In this document: in pieces, positions 26,149-35,224 of the stretch
Numbering within the stretch: position 1 is the stretch's first letter
How the letters are laid out: every line of letters starts with the position of its first letter
Assembly: GCF_042140125.1 (NCBI RefSeq)
Contig: NZ_CP159473.1
DNA length: 64,000 nt
Reading direction: 5' to 3' (one strand)
From: Rhodophyticola sp017644125
Lineage (GTDB): Bacteria > Pseudomonadota > Alphaproteobacteria > Rhodobacterales > Rhodobacteraceae
The notes under the pieces: model-generated
Told to the model about the DNA's origin: nothing
What the model saw: only the letters and a program-made list of their open reading frames with translations
Databases searched by the model: none
Position numbers and translations under genes: made by a program

Positions 26149-27456
26149 ATGGATCGTGACCTTATTGCCGCCTTGGGTTTCGGCCTTCTCTTCACCCTGA
26201 TGCTTCTCCGCGTGCCGGTCGGCTTCGCCATGGGCATCTCCGGTGTCGTAGGCTTCGCCGCGGTCACGGGGTTCAACTGGGACGTGGCACTGAACCTGTT
26301 GTCCTCATCGCCGATCTCCACGGCAACGAAGCACAGTCTGGCGCTGATCCCCATGTTCATCTTGATGGGCGCGTTCGCAACCGCTTCGGGCATGAGCCGG
26401 GAGCTTTTCGGATTTGCAAGCGCATGGCTCGGCCATCGCAAGGGCGGGGTCGGAATGGCGACAATCGGGGCCTGCGCGGGCTTTGCCGCGATTTGCGGCT
26501 CTTCCGTCGCCACGGCGGCCACCTTCTCCAAGGTCGCCTTCCCGGAAATGCGCCGCCTGGGGTATTCCGAGCGCCTGTCCTCCGGCGTCATCGCGGCAGG
26601 TGGTACCCTCGGCATCATCATCCCGCCCTCCGTCCCTCTTGCGCTCTACGGCATCCTAACGGAACAGAACGTGGGCGAGCTGTTTATTGCCGCGATCATT
26701 CCCGGCCTTCTTGCCGCGTTGATGTACATTCTGACAATCCGGGTGATTGCCGGGTTCTCCGGCTCCGAGATGAAAAGCGTGGAGAAGGCGGCCTGGAGCG
26801 TCCGGTTTGCGGCCCTGCGCGGCATCTGGGCGATCCTGCTGCTGTTCATCTTCATTTTCGGAGGCATTTACGGCGGCATCTTCACCGCCACCGAGGCGGC
26901 CGCCATGGGGGCCATGGGTGCCCTGATCATCGCTCTGGCACGTCGCCGTATGAGCTGGGCGAATTTCTGGGAGGCGCTGCGCGAAACGGTTCGGACGACG
27001 GCGGCGATCTTCACGATCCTGATCGGCGCCCTGATCTTCGGCTACTTCCTGGCGATCACCCAAGTGCCTCAGGACCTGACCAACGCGATCATCGACATGG
27101 GACTTAACCGATACGTCGTTCTCGGGATCCTTCTGGTCTTCTTCCTGCTGCTCGGTTGTGTGCTAGATCCGATCGCAATGATCCTTCTGACCGTGCCCAT
27201 CGTGTTTCCGTTGATCCTGGAGCTGGGCTTCGACCCGATCTGGTTCGGGATCATCATGGTGATGACGGTGGAGCTGGGCCTGATCACACCGCCGGTGGGT
27301 ATGAATGTTTTCGTGATCAAGAGCGTGCTGCGGACCGTGGGGCTGACGACGATCTTCATAGGCGTCGCGCCATTCGTCCTCAGCGACCTGATACGCCTTG
27401 GTATCCTTGTCGCCTTCCCCGATCTGGTGACCTACCTGCCAAGCCAGATGGAGTGA
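26149..27456 (+). CDS. dctM: TRAP transporter large permease, DctM family
   Basis: 435 residues, the full DctM length, with about 12 membrane segments. Conserved loops are present: IPMFILMGAFATASGMSREL, GFAAICGSSVATAATFSKVAFPEM, GTLGIIIPPSVPLALYGI and LITPPVGMNVFVIKS. It performs sodium-driven transport of the solute bound by the preceding DctP. It is the last gene of this operon. Confidence 0.93.
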   Translation: MDRDLIAALGFGLLFTLMLLRVPVGFAMGISGVVGFAAVTGFNWDVALNLLSSSPISTATKHSLALIPMFILMGAFATASGMSRELFGFASAWLGHRKGGVGMATIGACAGFAAICGSSVATAATFSKVAFPEMRRLGYSERLSSGVIAAGGTLGIIIPPSVPLALYGILTEQNVGELFIAAIIPGLLAALMYILTIRVIAGFSGSEMKSVEKAAWSVRFAALRGIWAILLLFIFIFGGIYGGIFTATEAAAMGAMGALIIALARRRMSWANFWEALRETVRTTAAIFTILIGALIFGYFLAITQVPQDLTNAIIDMGLNRYVVLGILLVFFLLLGCVLDPIAMILLTVPIVFPLILELGFDPIWFGIIMVMTVELGLITPPVGMNVFVIKSVLRTVGLTTIFIGVAPFVLSDLIRLGILVAFPDLVTYLPSQME

Positions 27457-27524
27457 CGGCTGCCGCGCGTTCTGAGCGAAAGCTGCGCTCGTGCCGACCG
27501 TCCGCGCAGGTTGCCTCCGGAAAA

Positions 27525-27607
27525 CGAAACCCCGGTGTTCGGGATGCCAAGCCCCCGCCGGATCGTTGGCCGCTCAGGCCGGGCATTACGGACACCGGGA
27601 GGTTTCG
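27525..27607. repeat. Large imperfect inverted repeat between convergent operons
   Basis: CGAAACCCCGGTGTTCGGGATGCC-type sequence at 27525-27548 is echoed inverted at 27582-27607 with a few mismatches and short gaps. About 33 bases lie between, and they contain a smaller stem (GGCCG/CAGGCC). It sits in the 254-base gap between the convergent dctM and amidohydrolase genes, a plausible bidirectional terminator or a REP-like element. There is no clear T run. Confidence 0.4.
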
Positions 27608-27710
27608 GATCGGCGCGGGCTGGATAAGGTGGAATGACGAGGCAGATGCAGAACGCGAACCGCCGAAAGGCGCCGGACACGCGACCCCCCGTGCCCCCCG
27701 CCCATGGAAG

Positions 27711-28973
27711 TCAGGTGCGTCGGTCCCTGCGGATCTTGCCATCGATCATCACCAATCGAACGGTCTTGGCGGATGACACGAAGACCGACAGATCGCTCAG
27801 CGGGTCGCCATCGACAAGGATGAGATCCGCAAGCGCGCCGGGTGCGATCTGGCCCAGTTCGCCCGCGCGCTGAACGATCTCTGCATTGATCGATGTCGCC
27901 GACCGCAGGACATCCACAGGCCGCTGCACCTGTCCGCGCAGAAGCAGCTCCCGGCCCTGGGTCTGAAGAAAAACGTCGCCGTGCAGATCGCAACCCAGGC
28001 CAAGCTTGACCCCAGCCGCCACACAAGCCTCGATGGCGGCAAGCGTGCGTTTGTTGACCTCCCGCACCTTTTGGGTCGCAGACTTGGGAAGCCCGAGCGC
28101 TTCGGCATTTTCGGCAATCAACTCACCGGCGGAGAGCGTGGGTACAACATAGGCACCGGCCTCAGCGATCAAAGCAGCCGTCTCGGGCTCGATCAGACTG
28201 CCATGCTCGATGGTCCGCACGCCCAATTCGACACACCGCCGCGCACCGGCATCGGTATGGCAATGGGCCATGACGTAGGATCCGCGCCGCGCCGCCTCCT
28301 CCACCGCGACCAGAATTTCGGCATCGGTGAAATGGGGCATCTCCAGCGGCGCAAGCTCCGTCGAGACACCGCCGGACAGGAAGATCTTGATCTGCGTCGC
28401 GCCTTGCCGGAACCGCTGGCGCACGGCTTTGCGCATCTCATGGGGGCCATCGACGGCCTCGCAGATGACACCGGCATATTCCCCGCATCCGCACAGATCC
28501 GGTTCGCCGCGCCGGCGCATGTCACCGTGCCCTCCGGTTTGTGTCAGGGCCTTGCCGGGGTAGAAAAACCGCGGCCCGTCGATCAACCCGGCATCAAGCG
28601 CCTGGGCAAGACCGACATCGCCGCCGCCTGCGTCCCGGATCGTGGTATAGCCCCGGTCGACGGCCCCCGTCAGCAGCCGCGCCGCATGGGCGGCAAGCAA
28701 CGCGGGATGCATGTGGTCGGTGCCGTAAAAGTCGTAGCTTGGTGTGTTGGCGTGGTAATGCGCGTCGATCAGGCCCGGCATGAGAAACAGGCCGCCGCAA
28801 TCAATCCGATGCGCCGGACCGGTATGGCGCGCATCCGCGCCAACCTCGCGGATGCGCGCCCCTTCGACCACGACGGAGGCATTCTCCAACGCCTCATCGG
28901 ACACACCGTCCCAGAGCCGGGCGTTGTGAAAGACGGTGACGCCGGTCTCCGCCGGATCGCGGCCCGTGTTCAT
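27711..28973 (-). CDS. Metal-dependent amidohydrolase (imidazolonepropionase/prolidase-like)
   Basis: 420 residues. It has the amidohydrolase-superfamily metal motif HxH in GLIDAHYHANT, a Lys in QIKIFLSGGVSTE that may be carbamylated, later ligands in VMAHCH and TIEHGSLIE, and Asp in LGCDLHGD. The C-terminus returns to a beta-sandwich typical of the superfamily. Relatives hydrolyse Xaa-Pro or Xaa-Arg dipeptides, or cyclic amides. It overlaps the M20 gene by 4 bases and is the last gene of the hydantoinase operon, so a final deacylation or ring-opening step is likely; the substrate is not known. Confidence 0.85.
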   Translation of the reverse strand: MNTGRDPAETGVTVFHNARLWDGVSDEALENASVVVEGARIREVGADARHTGPAHRIDCGGLFLMPGLIDAHYHANTPSYDFYGTDHMHPALLAAHAARLLTGAVDRGYTTIRDAGGGDVGLAQALDAGLIDGPRFFYPGKALTQTGGHGDMRRRGEPDLCGCGEYAGVICEAVDGPHEMRKAVRQRFRQGATQIKIFLSGGVSTELAPLEMPHFTDAEILVAVEEAARRGSYVMAHCHTDAGARRCVELGVRTIEHGSLIEPETAALIAEAGAYVVPTLSAGELIAENAEALGLPKSATQKVREVNKRTLAAIEACVAAGVKLGLGCDLHGDVFLQTQGRELLLRGQVQRPVDVLRSATSINAEIVQRAGELGQIAPGALADLILVDGDPLSDLSVFVSSAKTVRLVMIDGKIRRDRRT

Positions 28974-30361
28974 ATCGACATTCTGCCCAACCTGTCGAGC
29001 AGCGCGGCGCCGGTGCGGATGCCGTCATGAAAGAGGGAGATCTCAAGGTTTTCATTCGGGGCGTGGTTGGCCTCGTCCGCGTTTGCATAGGGCGTGACGA
29101 AGGCGGGAAGCCCGAGCGTCTTGGTAAAGGCGTAATCCGGCAGGCTGCCGCCAATGCTCGGGTAAAGATAAGGCTCGACCCCGCGCGCCGTCCGCACGGC
29201 ATCGACGACCGCCGATGCGAACCTGTTGTCGAGCGATGTGCGCGACGGCAACATGCCGCTGCCGCTCATGACCACCTCAACCTCGCCCTCGGGCGCGTGT
29301 TTTTCGACATGGGCGCGGACGCAGGCCACCGCCTGCTCCGGCGTCATGTCCGGAACAAGGCGGATGTCGCATTTCGCAATCGCCTCGGCAGGAAGCACCG
29401 TTTTCGTGCCCGGGCCGCCATAGCCGCCGTGAATGCCGTTGATCGTCAGGGTCGGATGGAACATCAACCGGTCGTGGAACGGTCTGTCGGCAGGCGCGTC
29501 CAGACGGCCAAGCCCCATGGACTCGAGATATCCGGGCACGTCGACCGGCAGGGAGTCGGCGGCGGCCCGTTCGGCATTGGTGGGCGGGCGCACCGGATCG
29601 TGCAGGCCCTCTATCGTGATCCGGCCCTCCGCATCCTTCATGGTGCCCAAGAGGTGAACAAGCGTCCACAATGCGTTGGGCATCGTGCCGCCATGATTGC
29701 CGGAATGAGCGTCCGTCCGTCCGGTTTTGACGACCAGTTCAAATCCCGCCATGCCACGCACGCCAAAGGTCACGATGGGCCGGCCCGAGGGGTGCAGCGG
29801 GCCATCGGCGGTCACCACCAGATCGGCTTTCAGACGATCGGCATGGGCGGCGACGAATTCCGCGATCCGGGGGGAGCCGATTTCCTCTTCCCCCTCCAGC
29901 AGGAAAATCACGTTGCACGGCAAGGTCCCGGTGACTTTCAGATGGGCCTCCAGCGCCAGAAGCTGCGCGAAATGCTGGCCCTTGTTGTCTCCGATCCCGC
30001 GCGCGTAGATGCGCCCGTCGCGGATCGTCGGCTCGAATGGTGGAGTGATCCATGCTTCCAGCGGATCCGGCGGCTGCACATCGTAATGGCCGTAAAGCAG
30101 GACGGTCGGTTTGCCGGGCGCCTCGCACCGGTGGCCCAGAACCATAGGATGGCCCGATGTCGGAACGGCTTCGGCCTCAAAACCGAGCCCGCTCAGGTGT
30201 TCGACCAGAATCGCCGCAACTTCGCGTATGCCGATATCATGGGCGCTGATCGACGGGTGTTTGACGTACTCGATGACGCGTTGCAGATGATCTTCGCGGT
30301 TCGCCTCGATATAGTCGAAGACCGCAGCCAGCGTGTCGGTGATTTCAGTATCTTCGGTCAT
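28970..30361 (-). CDS. M20-family metallopeptidase (ArgE/DapE/carnosinase-like)
   Basis: 463 residues. Zinc-ligand and catalytic motifs are present: LLYGHYDVQPPDPLEAW, GIGDNKGQH with the bridging Asp, and the Glu pair in LLEGEEEIGSP. A dimerisation (lid) domain fills about 190-340, and a C-terminal His ligand occurs in the NEADEANHAPNENLEI stretch. The family cleaves dipeptides, N-acyl or N-carbamoyl amino acids. It lies between HyuA and the amidohydrolase with 4-base overlaps on both sides, so it probably acts on the ring-opened product. Confidence 0.9.
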   Translation of the reverse strand: MTEDTEITDTLAAVFDYIEANREDHLQRVIEYVKHPSISAHDIGIREVAAILVEHLSGLGFEAEAVPTSGHPMVLGHRCEAPGKPTVLLYGHYDVQPPDPLEAWITPPFEPTIRDGRIYARGIGDNKGQHFAQLLALEAHLKVTGTLPCNVIFLLEGEEEIGSPRIAEFVAAHADRLKADLVVTADGPLHPSGRPIVTFGVRGMAGFELVVKTGRTDAHSGNHGGTMPNALWTLVHLLGTMKDAEGRITIEGLHDPVRPPTNAERAAADSLPVDVPGYLESMGLGRLDAPADRPFHDRLMFHPTLTINGIHGGYGGPGTKTVLPAEAIAKCDIRLVPDMTPEQAVACVRAHVEKHAPEGEVEVVMSGSGMLPSRTSLDNRFASAVVDAVRTARGVEPYLYPSIGGSLPDYAFTKTLGLPAFVTPYANADEANHAPNENLEISLFHDGIRTGAALLDRLGRMSI

Positions 30362-32415
30362 GTGTCGGCCTTGGTTAACAGAAGGGCACCCGAGGTTTGC
30401 ACCGTGCCGGTCCAGCCGGGCGCGATCAGGGTTGTGGTGTCAAGTTGGCTTACGATTGCGGGGCCTTCAATGATCGCGCCGCCACTCAGAGTGGACCGGT
30501 CGAAAAGCGGCACGGTCTCCCGGCCCGATGGCAAGGCTATGGGCACATGATCCACCGGCACTGGCGGGTCCCCCGGGGCAAGCACGGCCGGGGCAAGCGC
30601 CTGCATGGTGGCGCGGGCTTCGACCCGCAGCGTCACAAGCTCGATCGGTGCGCTCAACTCGAACCCGTAAAGGGCCCGGTGGGCGGCCACGAAGCCCGCC
30701 TCCAACGCCTCGACCGTGTCGGCCCACGGGACGGCCAGTTCATTGCCCTGACCGGCATAGCGCAGGAGAGCGACGCGACTGGTTTGCCGGTCGGGCGCCG
30801 CCACGTCCTCCGCATCGAACCACGCGGCCGCATCGGCCTCAAGCTCTACGCAGAGCCGTTCGGCCTCCGCCATATCGGCGACGCCGGCGCGGGGCCGGGC
30901 GCGGCTGAACTCGGACTTGAGATCCGCCGCCATCAGCCCGTCGGCGCACAGAATGCCGGGTGCGGGCACGATCAGCACTCGGCGTGTGCCAATCAGATCG
31001 GCCAGCGCACAGCCGTGAAGCGGGCCGGCTCCACCGAAGGGAAGAAGCGTGAAATCCCGCGGATCGAAGCCACGCTCGACCGACACGATGCGCAGGGCGC
31101 CGACCATCTTGTTGTCGGCAATGGCGAGAATGCCGCGCGCCGCGTCCTCCACGGCGATGCCAAGCGGTCGGGCGACCCCGTCCTCCAACGCGCGGCGCGC
31201 CGCCACCACGTCGAGCGCCATGTCCCCGCCAAGCAGGCGCGCGGGCAGGTGCCCCAGCACCACATGGGCATCGGTCACCGTCGCCTCGGTCCCTCCCCGG
31301 CCATAAGCCGCAGGGCCCGGCGTGGCCCCGGCGCTTTCCGGCCCGACCGTCAGCACGCCATCGGCCACACGGGCGATGGAGCCGCCGCCGGCGCCGATCG
31401 TGACCATATCGACCATCGGTAGAGGCAAGGGCCAGTCCCCCACCTGTCCCTGTTGCGTCAGCCCGATCTCGCCGCCCGAGACAAGGCAGATATCCGCGCT
31501 CGTCCCGCCGATATCGACAGTCAGGATATCACCGATCCCACATGTTGCCGCCACGGATCTTGCGCCGACCACACCCGCCGCAGGCCCGGACAACGCTGTC
31601 AGGGCGGGGGCAGAACGGATCTTGCCCGCCCCGGCAACGCCACCATTCGATTGCATGAGAAGCAGCGGCGCGGGAACCCCCTCGGCGGTCAGCTTGTCCT
31701 CGATTCGTCCGACATATTTCGTGACGCCGGGCATCACGATGGCGTTCAGCACCGATGCCAGTGTCCGCTCATACTCCCGCACCACCGGCAGCACGTCCGA
31801 GGATGCGGTCACCGCAACACCGGGCAGGGCCGCGCGCAGGATCTCGGCGGTGCGACGTTCATGGTCGGGATTGGCGAAAGCGTGGAGCAGGCAGATGGCC
31901 ACCGAATCCACTTCCATCTCGCGCAGCGCCTCCGCGGCGGCTGCAACGCTGTCTTCGTCCAGTGGCTGCGCGACGACGCCGCCGGGCAGGACACGCTCGG
32001 CCACCTCCACGATCCGTGAGGCCGGCACGGGGCGCTCGGGCTTGATCCAGTTGTAGAGATTGGCCGCGCGAGGGATGTCCTGTCGCCCGATCCCAAGCAC
32101 GTGGCGAAACCCGCGGGTCGTCACCAGGGCCGCCCTCGCACCCTTGCCTTCAAGGATCATGTTGGTGGCGACGGTGGTTCCATGCAGAACCTGACGCAGG
32201 TCACCGGGCGCCGCGCCCGCAGCGCGCAGGGCCAGGCGCAGCCCGGTCAGGAACGCCTCCGACGGGTCATCGGGACGGGAAGGTGTCTTGGCCCGCCAGA
32301 CCTGCCCCGTCGCGATATCCGCAAGGGCGACATCGGTAAATGTGCCGCCAATATCCACGGCAAGCGTCAGTGCCGGTGTCGCACCGCGCGCGGGATCCAC
32401 ACCATCAAAGGACAT
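30358..32415 (-). CDS. hyuA: Hydantoinase/oxoprolinase subunit A
   Basis: 685 residues, typical of HyuA. The actin-like ATPase start LTLAVDIGGTFTDVALADIATG and the TVDIGGTSADICLVSGGEIG phosphate loop are present, as is the PFGGAGPLHGCALAD segment. With HyuB it forms an ATP-dependent enzyme that opens N-methylhydantoin, 5-oxoproline, caprolactam or related cyclic amides. Its start overlaps the hyuB stop by 11 bases. Several relatives exist, so the ring substrate is not specified. Confidence 0.93.
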   Translation of the reverse strand: MSFDGVDPARGATPALTLAVDIGGTFTDVALADIATGQVWRAKTPSRPDDPSEAFLTGLRLALRAAGAAPGDLRQVLHGTTVATNMILEGKGARAALVTTRGFRHVLGIGRQDIPRAANLYNWIKPERPVPASRIVEVAERVLPGGVVAQPLDEDSVAAAAEALREMEVDSVAICLLHAFANPDHERRTAEILRAALPGVAVTASSDVLPVVREYERTLASVLNAIVMPGVTKYVGRIEDKLTAEGVPAPLLLMQSNGGVAGAGKIRSAPALTALSGPAAGVVGARSVAATCGIGDILTVDIGGTSADICLVSGGEIGLTQQGQVGDWPLPLPMVDMVTIGAGGGSIARVADGVLTVGPESAGATPGPAAYGRGGTEATVTDAHVVLGHLPARLLGGDMALDVVAARRALEDGVARPLGIAVEDAARGILAIADNKMVGALRIVSVERGFDPRDFTLLPFGGAGPLHGCALADLIGTRRVLIVPAPGILCADGLMAADLKSEFSRARPRAGVADMAEAERLCVELEADAAAWFDAEDVAAPDRQTSRVALLRYAGQGNELAVPWADTVEALEAGFVAAHRALYGFELSAPIELVTLRVEARATMQALAPAVLAPGDPPVPVDHVPIALPSGRETVPLFDRSTLSGGAIIEGPAIVSQLDTTTLIAPGWTGTVQTSGALLLTKADT

Positions 32416-34219
32416 CGAGATACTCCTTGCGGTGGAAAGGTTTGACCACGGGCCGCGAAGCTCTCAGCCGCGCAGTTTCGGCCTCGTCGACCTGTCGCCC
32501 CTTGACGGCCACCCCGTATTCGCGTGCCGCGGCCTCGGCGCTGACAAGCCCGGAAAGCACATCCTCCAGAACCTTCGCAGCCGGTCGGTCGAAGGGATGT
32601 CCGTAGCCCCCGCCGCCGCCGGTTTCTATGCGCACCACATCGCCCTTCTTGAGCATCGTGCCATCCGACAGAGGCGGCAGAACCCTTTCATCGGCCATGC
32701 CGGGGTTGATGACGATGCGCCCGGGCGCGCCCGATTTCCCGCCATTGATCCCCCAGGGCGGGTTTTCGACGCCATCGATGCGAATGCCCAGCATCGCGTG
32801 ATCGGCAAGGATTTCGTACTCCCGCAATATTCCCGTTCCCCCGCGAAACGCGCCGGGCCCGCCGCTGTCCATCACCATGCCATAGGTTCTGAAGGACACC
32901 GGATAGCCAAGCTCGGTGAACTCGATCGGATAGTTTTCCTGCGCCACGAAATAGACGGCGTCCATCCCGTCGGCAAAGGCGCGCGCGCCGTATCCGACGC
33001 CGATGCCATCGGCCAGCAGGAACGGGGTCGCGGTCCCGTCCTCGGCGGTGTAGCTGCCCCGGATGAGCGCCACGACATAGGCCGCCTGTGCTGCCGGCGC
33101 CTGCCCGCCGGCCGCGTTGACCAGCCCATTCAGCGTCGCCAGCACCCGCATCATCGTCAGGCCGCGCATCCCAAGCGGCGCCGGCCAGTTCGGTTTCACC
33201 AGCGAGCCTTCGCGCAGACGCACCTCGTCCAGCGCAAGGGGTCCGCCTGCGTTGCAGACCTGCCCGGGTTCTCCGCCCAGATAGAACAATCCCAACGCCA
33301 TGCCCGGGATGGAGCGGTTCATCAGAAGGTTGACCGGCCCGGGTGCCTGATCATCGGTCTCGGTGGCATCGAAGATGAACCGGTCGGCCCCGTCCGGGCC
33401 CTTCTCGCGGATGATGGCGAAGCGCAGATGAAACGGCCCGTTGCCATGACCGTCGCTATCGATGGCATCGGTGAAGCGATGCGTGCCGTAGTCGAAGGTT
33501 TCCGCGAGCTTGCGCCTGACAAGGCGCCGCGTCCGGTCGAGAAGCTGGGCAAGGGCATCTTCAAGCACCGCGGCCCCGAAACGATCCGACGCCTCCGTCA
33601 TACGCTGCGCACCAAGCCGCACACTGGCCATCAGTGCGCTCATATCGCCCTCGCTTTGCGCGGGAAAACGGGAGTTTCGGTGAAAGATCGCAAGCGCGGC
33701 GTCGTTCACGACACCGGCCTCGATCAGCCTGGTCGGCGGGATAATGATCCCCTCCTGCCAGATCTCCGTCGCGTCGGGACTGATCGAGCCGGGGCGCATG
33801 CCGCCGATATCCGCAAAATGCGCCCAGCTCATCACGAAAGCCACGCGCCGGCCCTTGTGGAATACCGGCGCCAGCAGCACCTGATCGTTGGAATGGCTCA
33901 CCGCGCCGTAGGAGCCGTAGCAGTCATTGTACCAATACAGGTCCCCCTCCTGCATCGTTTCAATCGGGAAATGCTCGAATACCGGCGTGGTGATGTCGCC
34001 AAAGATCGGCACCATCGAGCCCACGGCCATCACGCCATTGCGATCGAAAATCGCGGTGTAGAAGTCCTTCTTCTCGCGGATGAACGCCGAAATCGCCGTG
34101 CGTTCGATCAACGCCTCCATTTCGCTTTGCGCAGCCTGGATGGCGCCCTGAATGATCTCGAGCGTGATCGGATCGCAGATCGGGTCGGCGGTGGTGTTTA
34201 TGTCGGCGGCATAGGTCAT
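32405..34219 (-). CDS. hyuB: Hydantoinase/oxoprolinase subunit B
   Basis: 604 residues, full length for HyuB. Recognisable blocks are DPITLEIIQGAIQAAQSEME, AISAFIREKKDFYTAIFDR, the DCYGSYGAVSHSNDQVL region, and the C-terminal GGGGYGHPFDRP motif. It supplies the second half of the HyuAB catalytic complex. It begins 4 bases after the dppF-like gene. Together with the racemase, M20 and amidohydrolase genes it defines the catabolic core of the cluster. Confidence 0.93.
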   Translation of the reverse strand: MTYAADINTTADPICDPITLEIIQGAIQAAQSEMEALIERTAISAFIREKKDFYTAIFDRNGVMAVGSMVPIFGDITTPVFEHFPIETMQEGDLYWYNDCYGSYGAVSHSNDQVLLAPVFHKGRRVAFVMSWAHFADIGGMRPGSISPDATEIWQEGIIIPPTRLIEAGVVNDAALAIFHRNSRFPAQSEGDMSALMASVRLGAQRMTEASDRFGAAVLEDALAQLLDRTRRLVRRKLAETFDYGTHRFTDAIDSDGHGNGPFHLRFAIIREKGPDGADRFIFDATETDDQAPGPVNLLMNRSIPGMALGLFYLGGEPGQVCNAGGPLALDEVRLREGSLVKPNWPAPLGMRGLTMMRVLATLNGLVNAAGGQAPAAQAAYVVALIRGSYTAEDGTATPFLLADGIGVGYGARAFADGMDAVYFVAQENYPIEFTELGYPVSFRTYGMVMDSGGPGAFRGGTGILREYEILADHAMLGIRIDGVENPPWGINGGKSGAPGRIVINPGMADERVLPPLSDGTMLKKGDVVRIETGGGGGYGHPFDRPAAKVLEDVLSGLVSAEAAAREYGVAVKGRQVDEAETARLRASRPVVKPFHRKEYLDVL

Positions 34220-34222
34220 GGG

Positions 34223-35224
34223 TCACGTCTTCGGTTCATGAAGGTGGCAGTGGACGATCCGGTTCTGGACATACGTCGGGCCGGGCGCCTCAACCGCGCA
34301 ACGGTCGAAGGCGCGCGGACAGCGGTCGCGGAATGTACAGCCCGAGGGCGGGTTGCGCGGATCGGGGGCACCGCGTCCGATGGGCAGCGGCGCGTGGCTT
34401 TGATCCGGGTGGGGCACGGGCACGGCCGCGACCAGCGCCTGTGTATAGGGATGCAGCGGGTTGGCGACGATATCCTCCGTCGGGCCGTCTTCGACGATCC
34501 GGCCCAGATACATCACGATGGTGCGTTCGCAGACATACCGCACCAGCGCCAGATCGTGACTGATATAGATCGCCGTGATCCCCTGTTGCGCCCGCACATC
34601 CCGAAACACGTTCAACACGCCGGCGCGGACCGACACGTCGAGCATCGATACGGGTTCGTCCGCGACAACGAACTCCGGCTCAAGGATCAGGGCGCGGGCC
34701 ATCACGATCCGCTGAAGTTGTCCGCCCGAGAGTTGGTGCGGATAGCGGTCCATGAACTGCCCCGCATCGCCAAGTTTGACCAGCGCCATGGCGCGCAGGA
34801 TCCGCTCCTCGTGCTCGGCTCTGGGAATGCGCGCGTTCTCAAGCGGTTCGGCCAGAACATCGCGGATCGTGAAACGCGGGTTCAATGCCTCGAACGGGTT
34901 CTGGAAGATGAGCTGGACCCGGCTGCGAAACCGTTTCAGAGCATCCCCTGTCAGCCCGCTGACATCTTCGCCATCGAACTCCACACGGCCCCCGGTCGCC
35001 TTGTCCAGCCGCACCAGCATCCGGCCGGTCGAGGTCTTGCCGCATCCGCTTTCACCGAGCAGGCCCACGCTTTCGCCCCGGCGCAACTCGAAGGTGACAC
35101 CGTCGACGGCCTTGACCACGGTGGCGCGGCCTTGCAGTTGCGCCACCACGCCGCCAACGGGAAAGTGCAGCTCTGCCGCGTCAAGCCGGACGAGCGGCGG
35201 ATCCTGGTCGTGTCCGTCCTTCAT
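34223..35224 (-). CDS. dppF: Dipeptide/oligopeptide ABC transporter ATP-binding protein (DppF-like)
   Basis: 333 residues. It has Walker A GESGCGKTSTGRM, signature LSGGQLQRIVMARAL and Walker B EFVVADEPVSMLDVSV. The C-terminal oligopeptide-type extension contains the Cys-rich stretch PSGCTFRDRCPRAFDRCAVE, the iron-sulfur-type motif known in DppD/DppF. It overlaps the second ATPase gene by 4 bases. It energises the DppBC-like channel. Confidence 0.92.
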   Translation of the reverse strand: MKDGHDQDPPLVRLDAAELHFPVGGVVAQLQGRATVVKAVDGVTFELRRGESVGLLGESGCGKTSTGRMLVRLDKATGGRVEFDGEDVSGLTGDALKRFRSRVQLIFQNPFEALNPRFTIRDVLAEPLENARIPRAEHEERILRAMALVKLGDAGQFMDRYPHQLSGGQLQRIVMARALILEPEFVVADEPVSMLDVSVRAGVLNVFRDVRAQQGITAIYISHDLALVRYVCERTIVMYLGRIVEDGPTEDIVANPLHPYTQALVAAVPVPHPDQSHAPLPIGRGAPDPRNPPSGCTFRDRCPRAFDRCAVEAPGPTYVQNRIVHCHLHEPKT

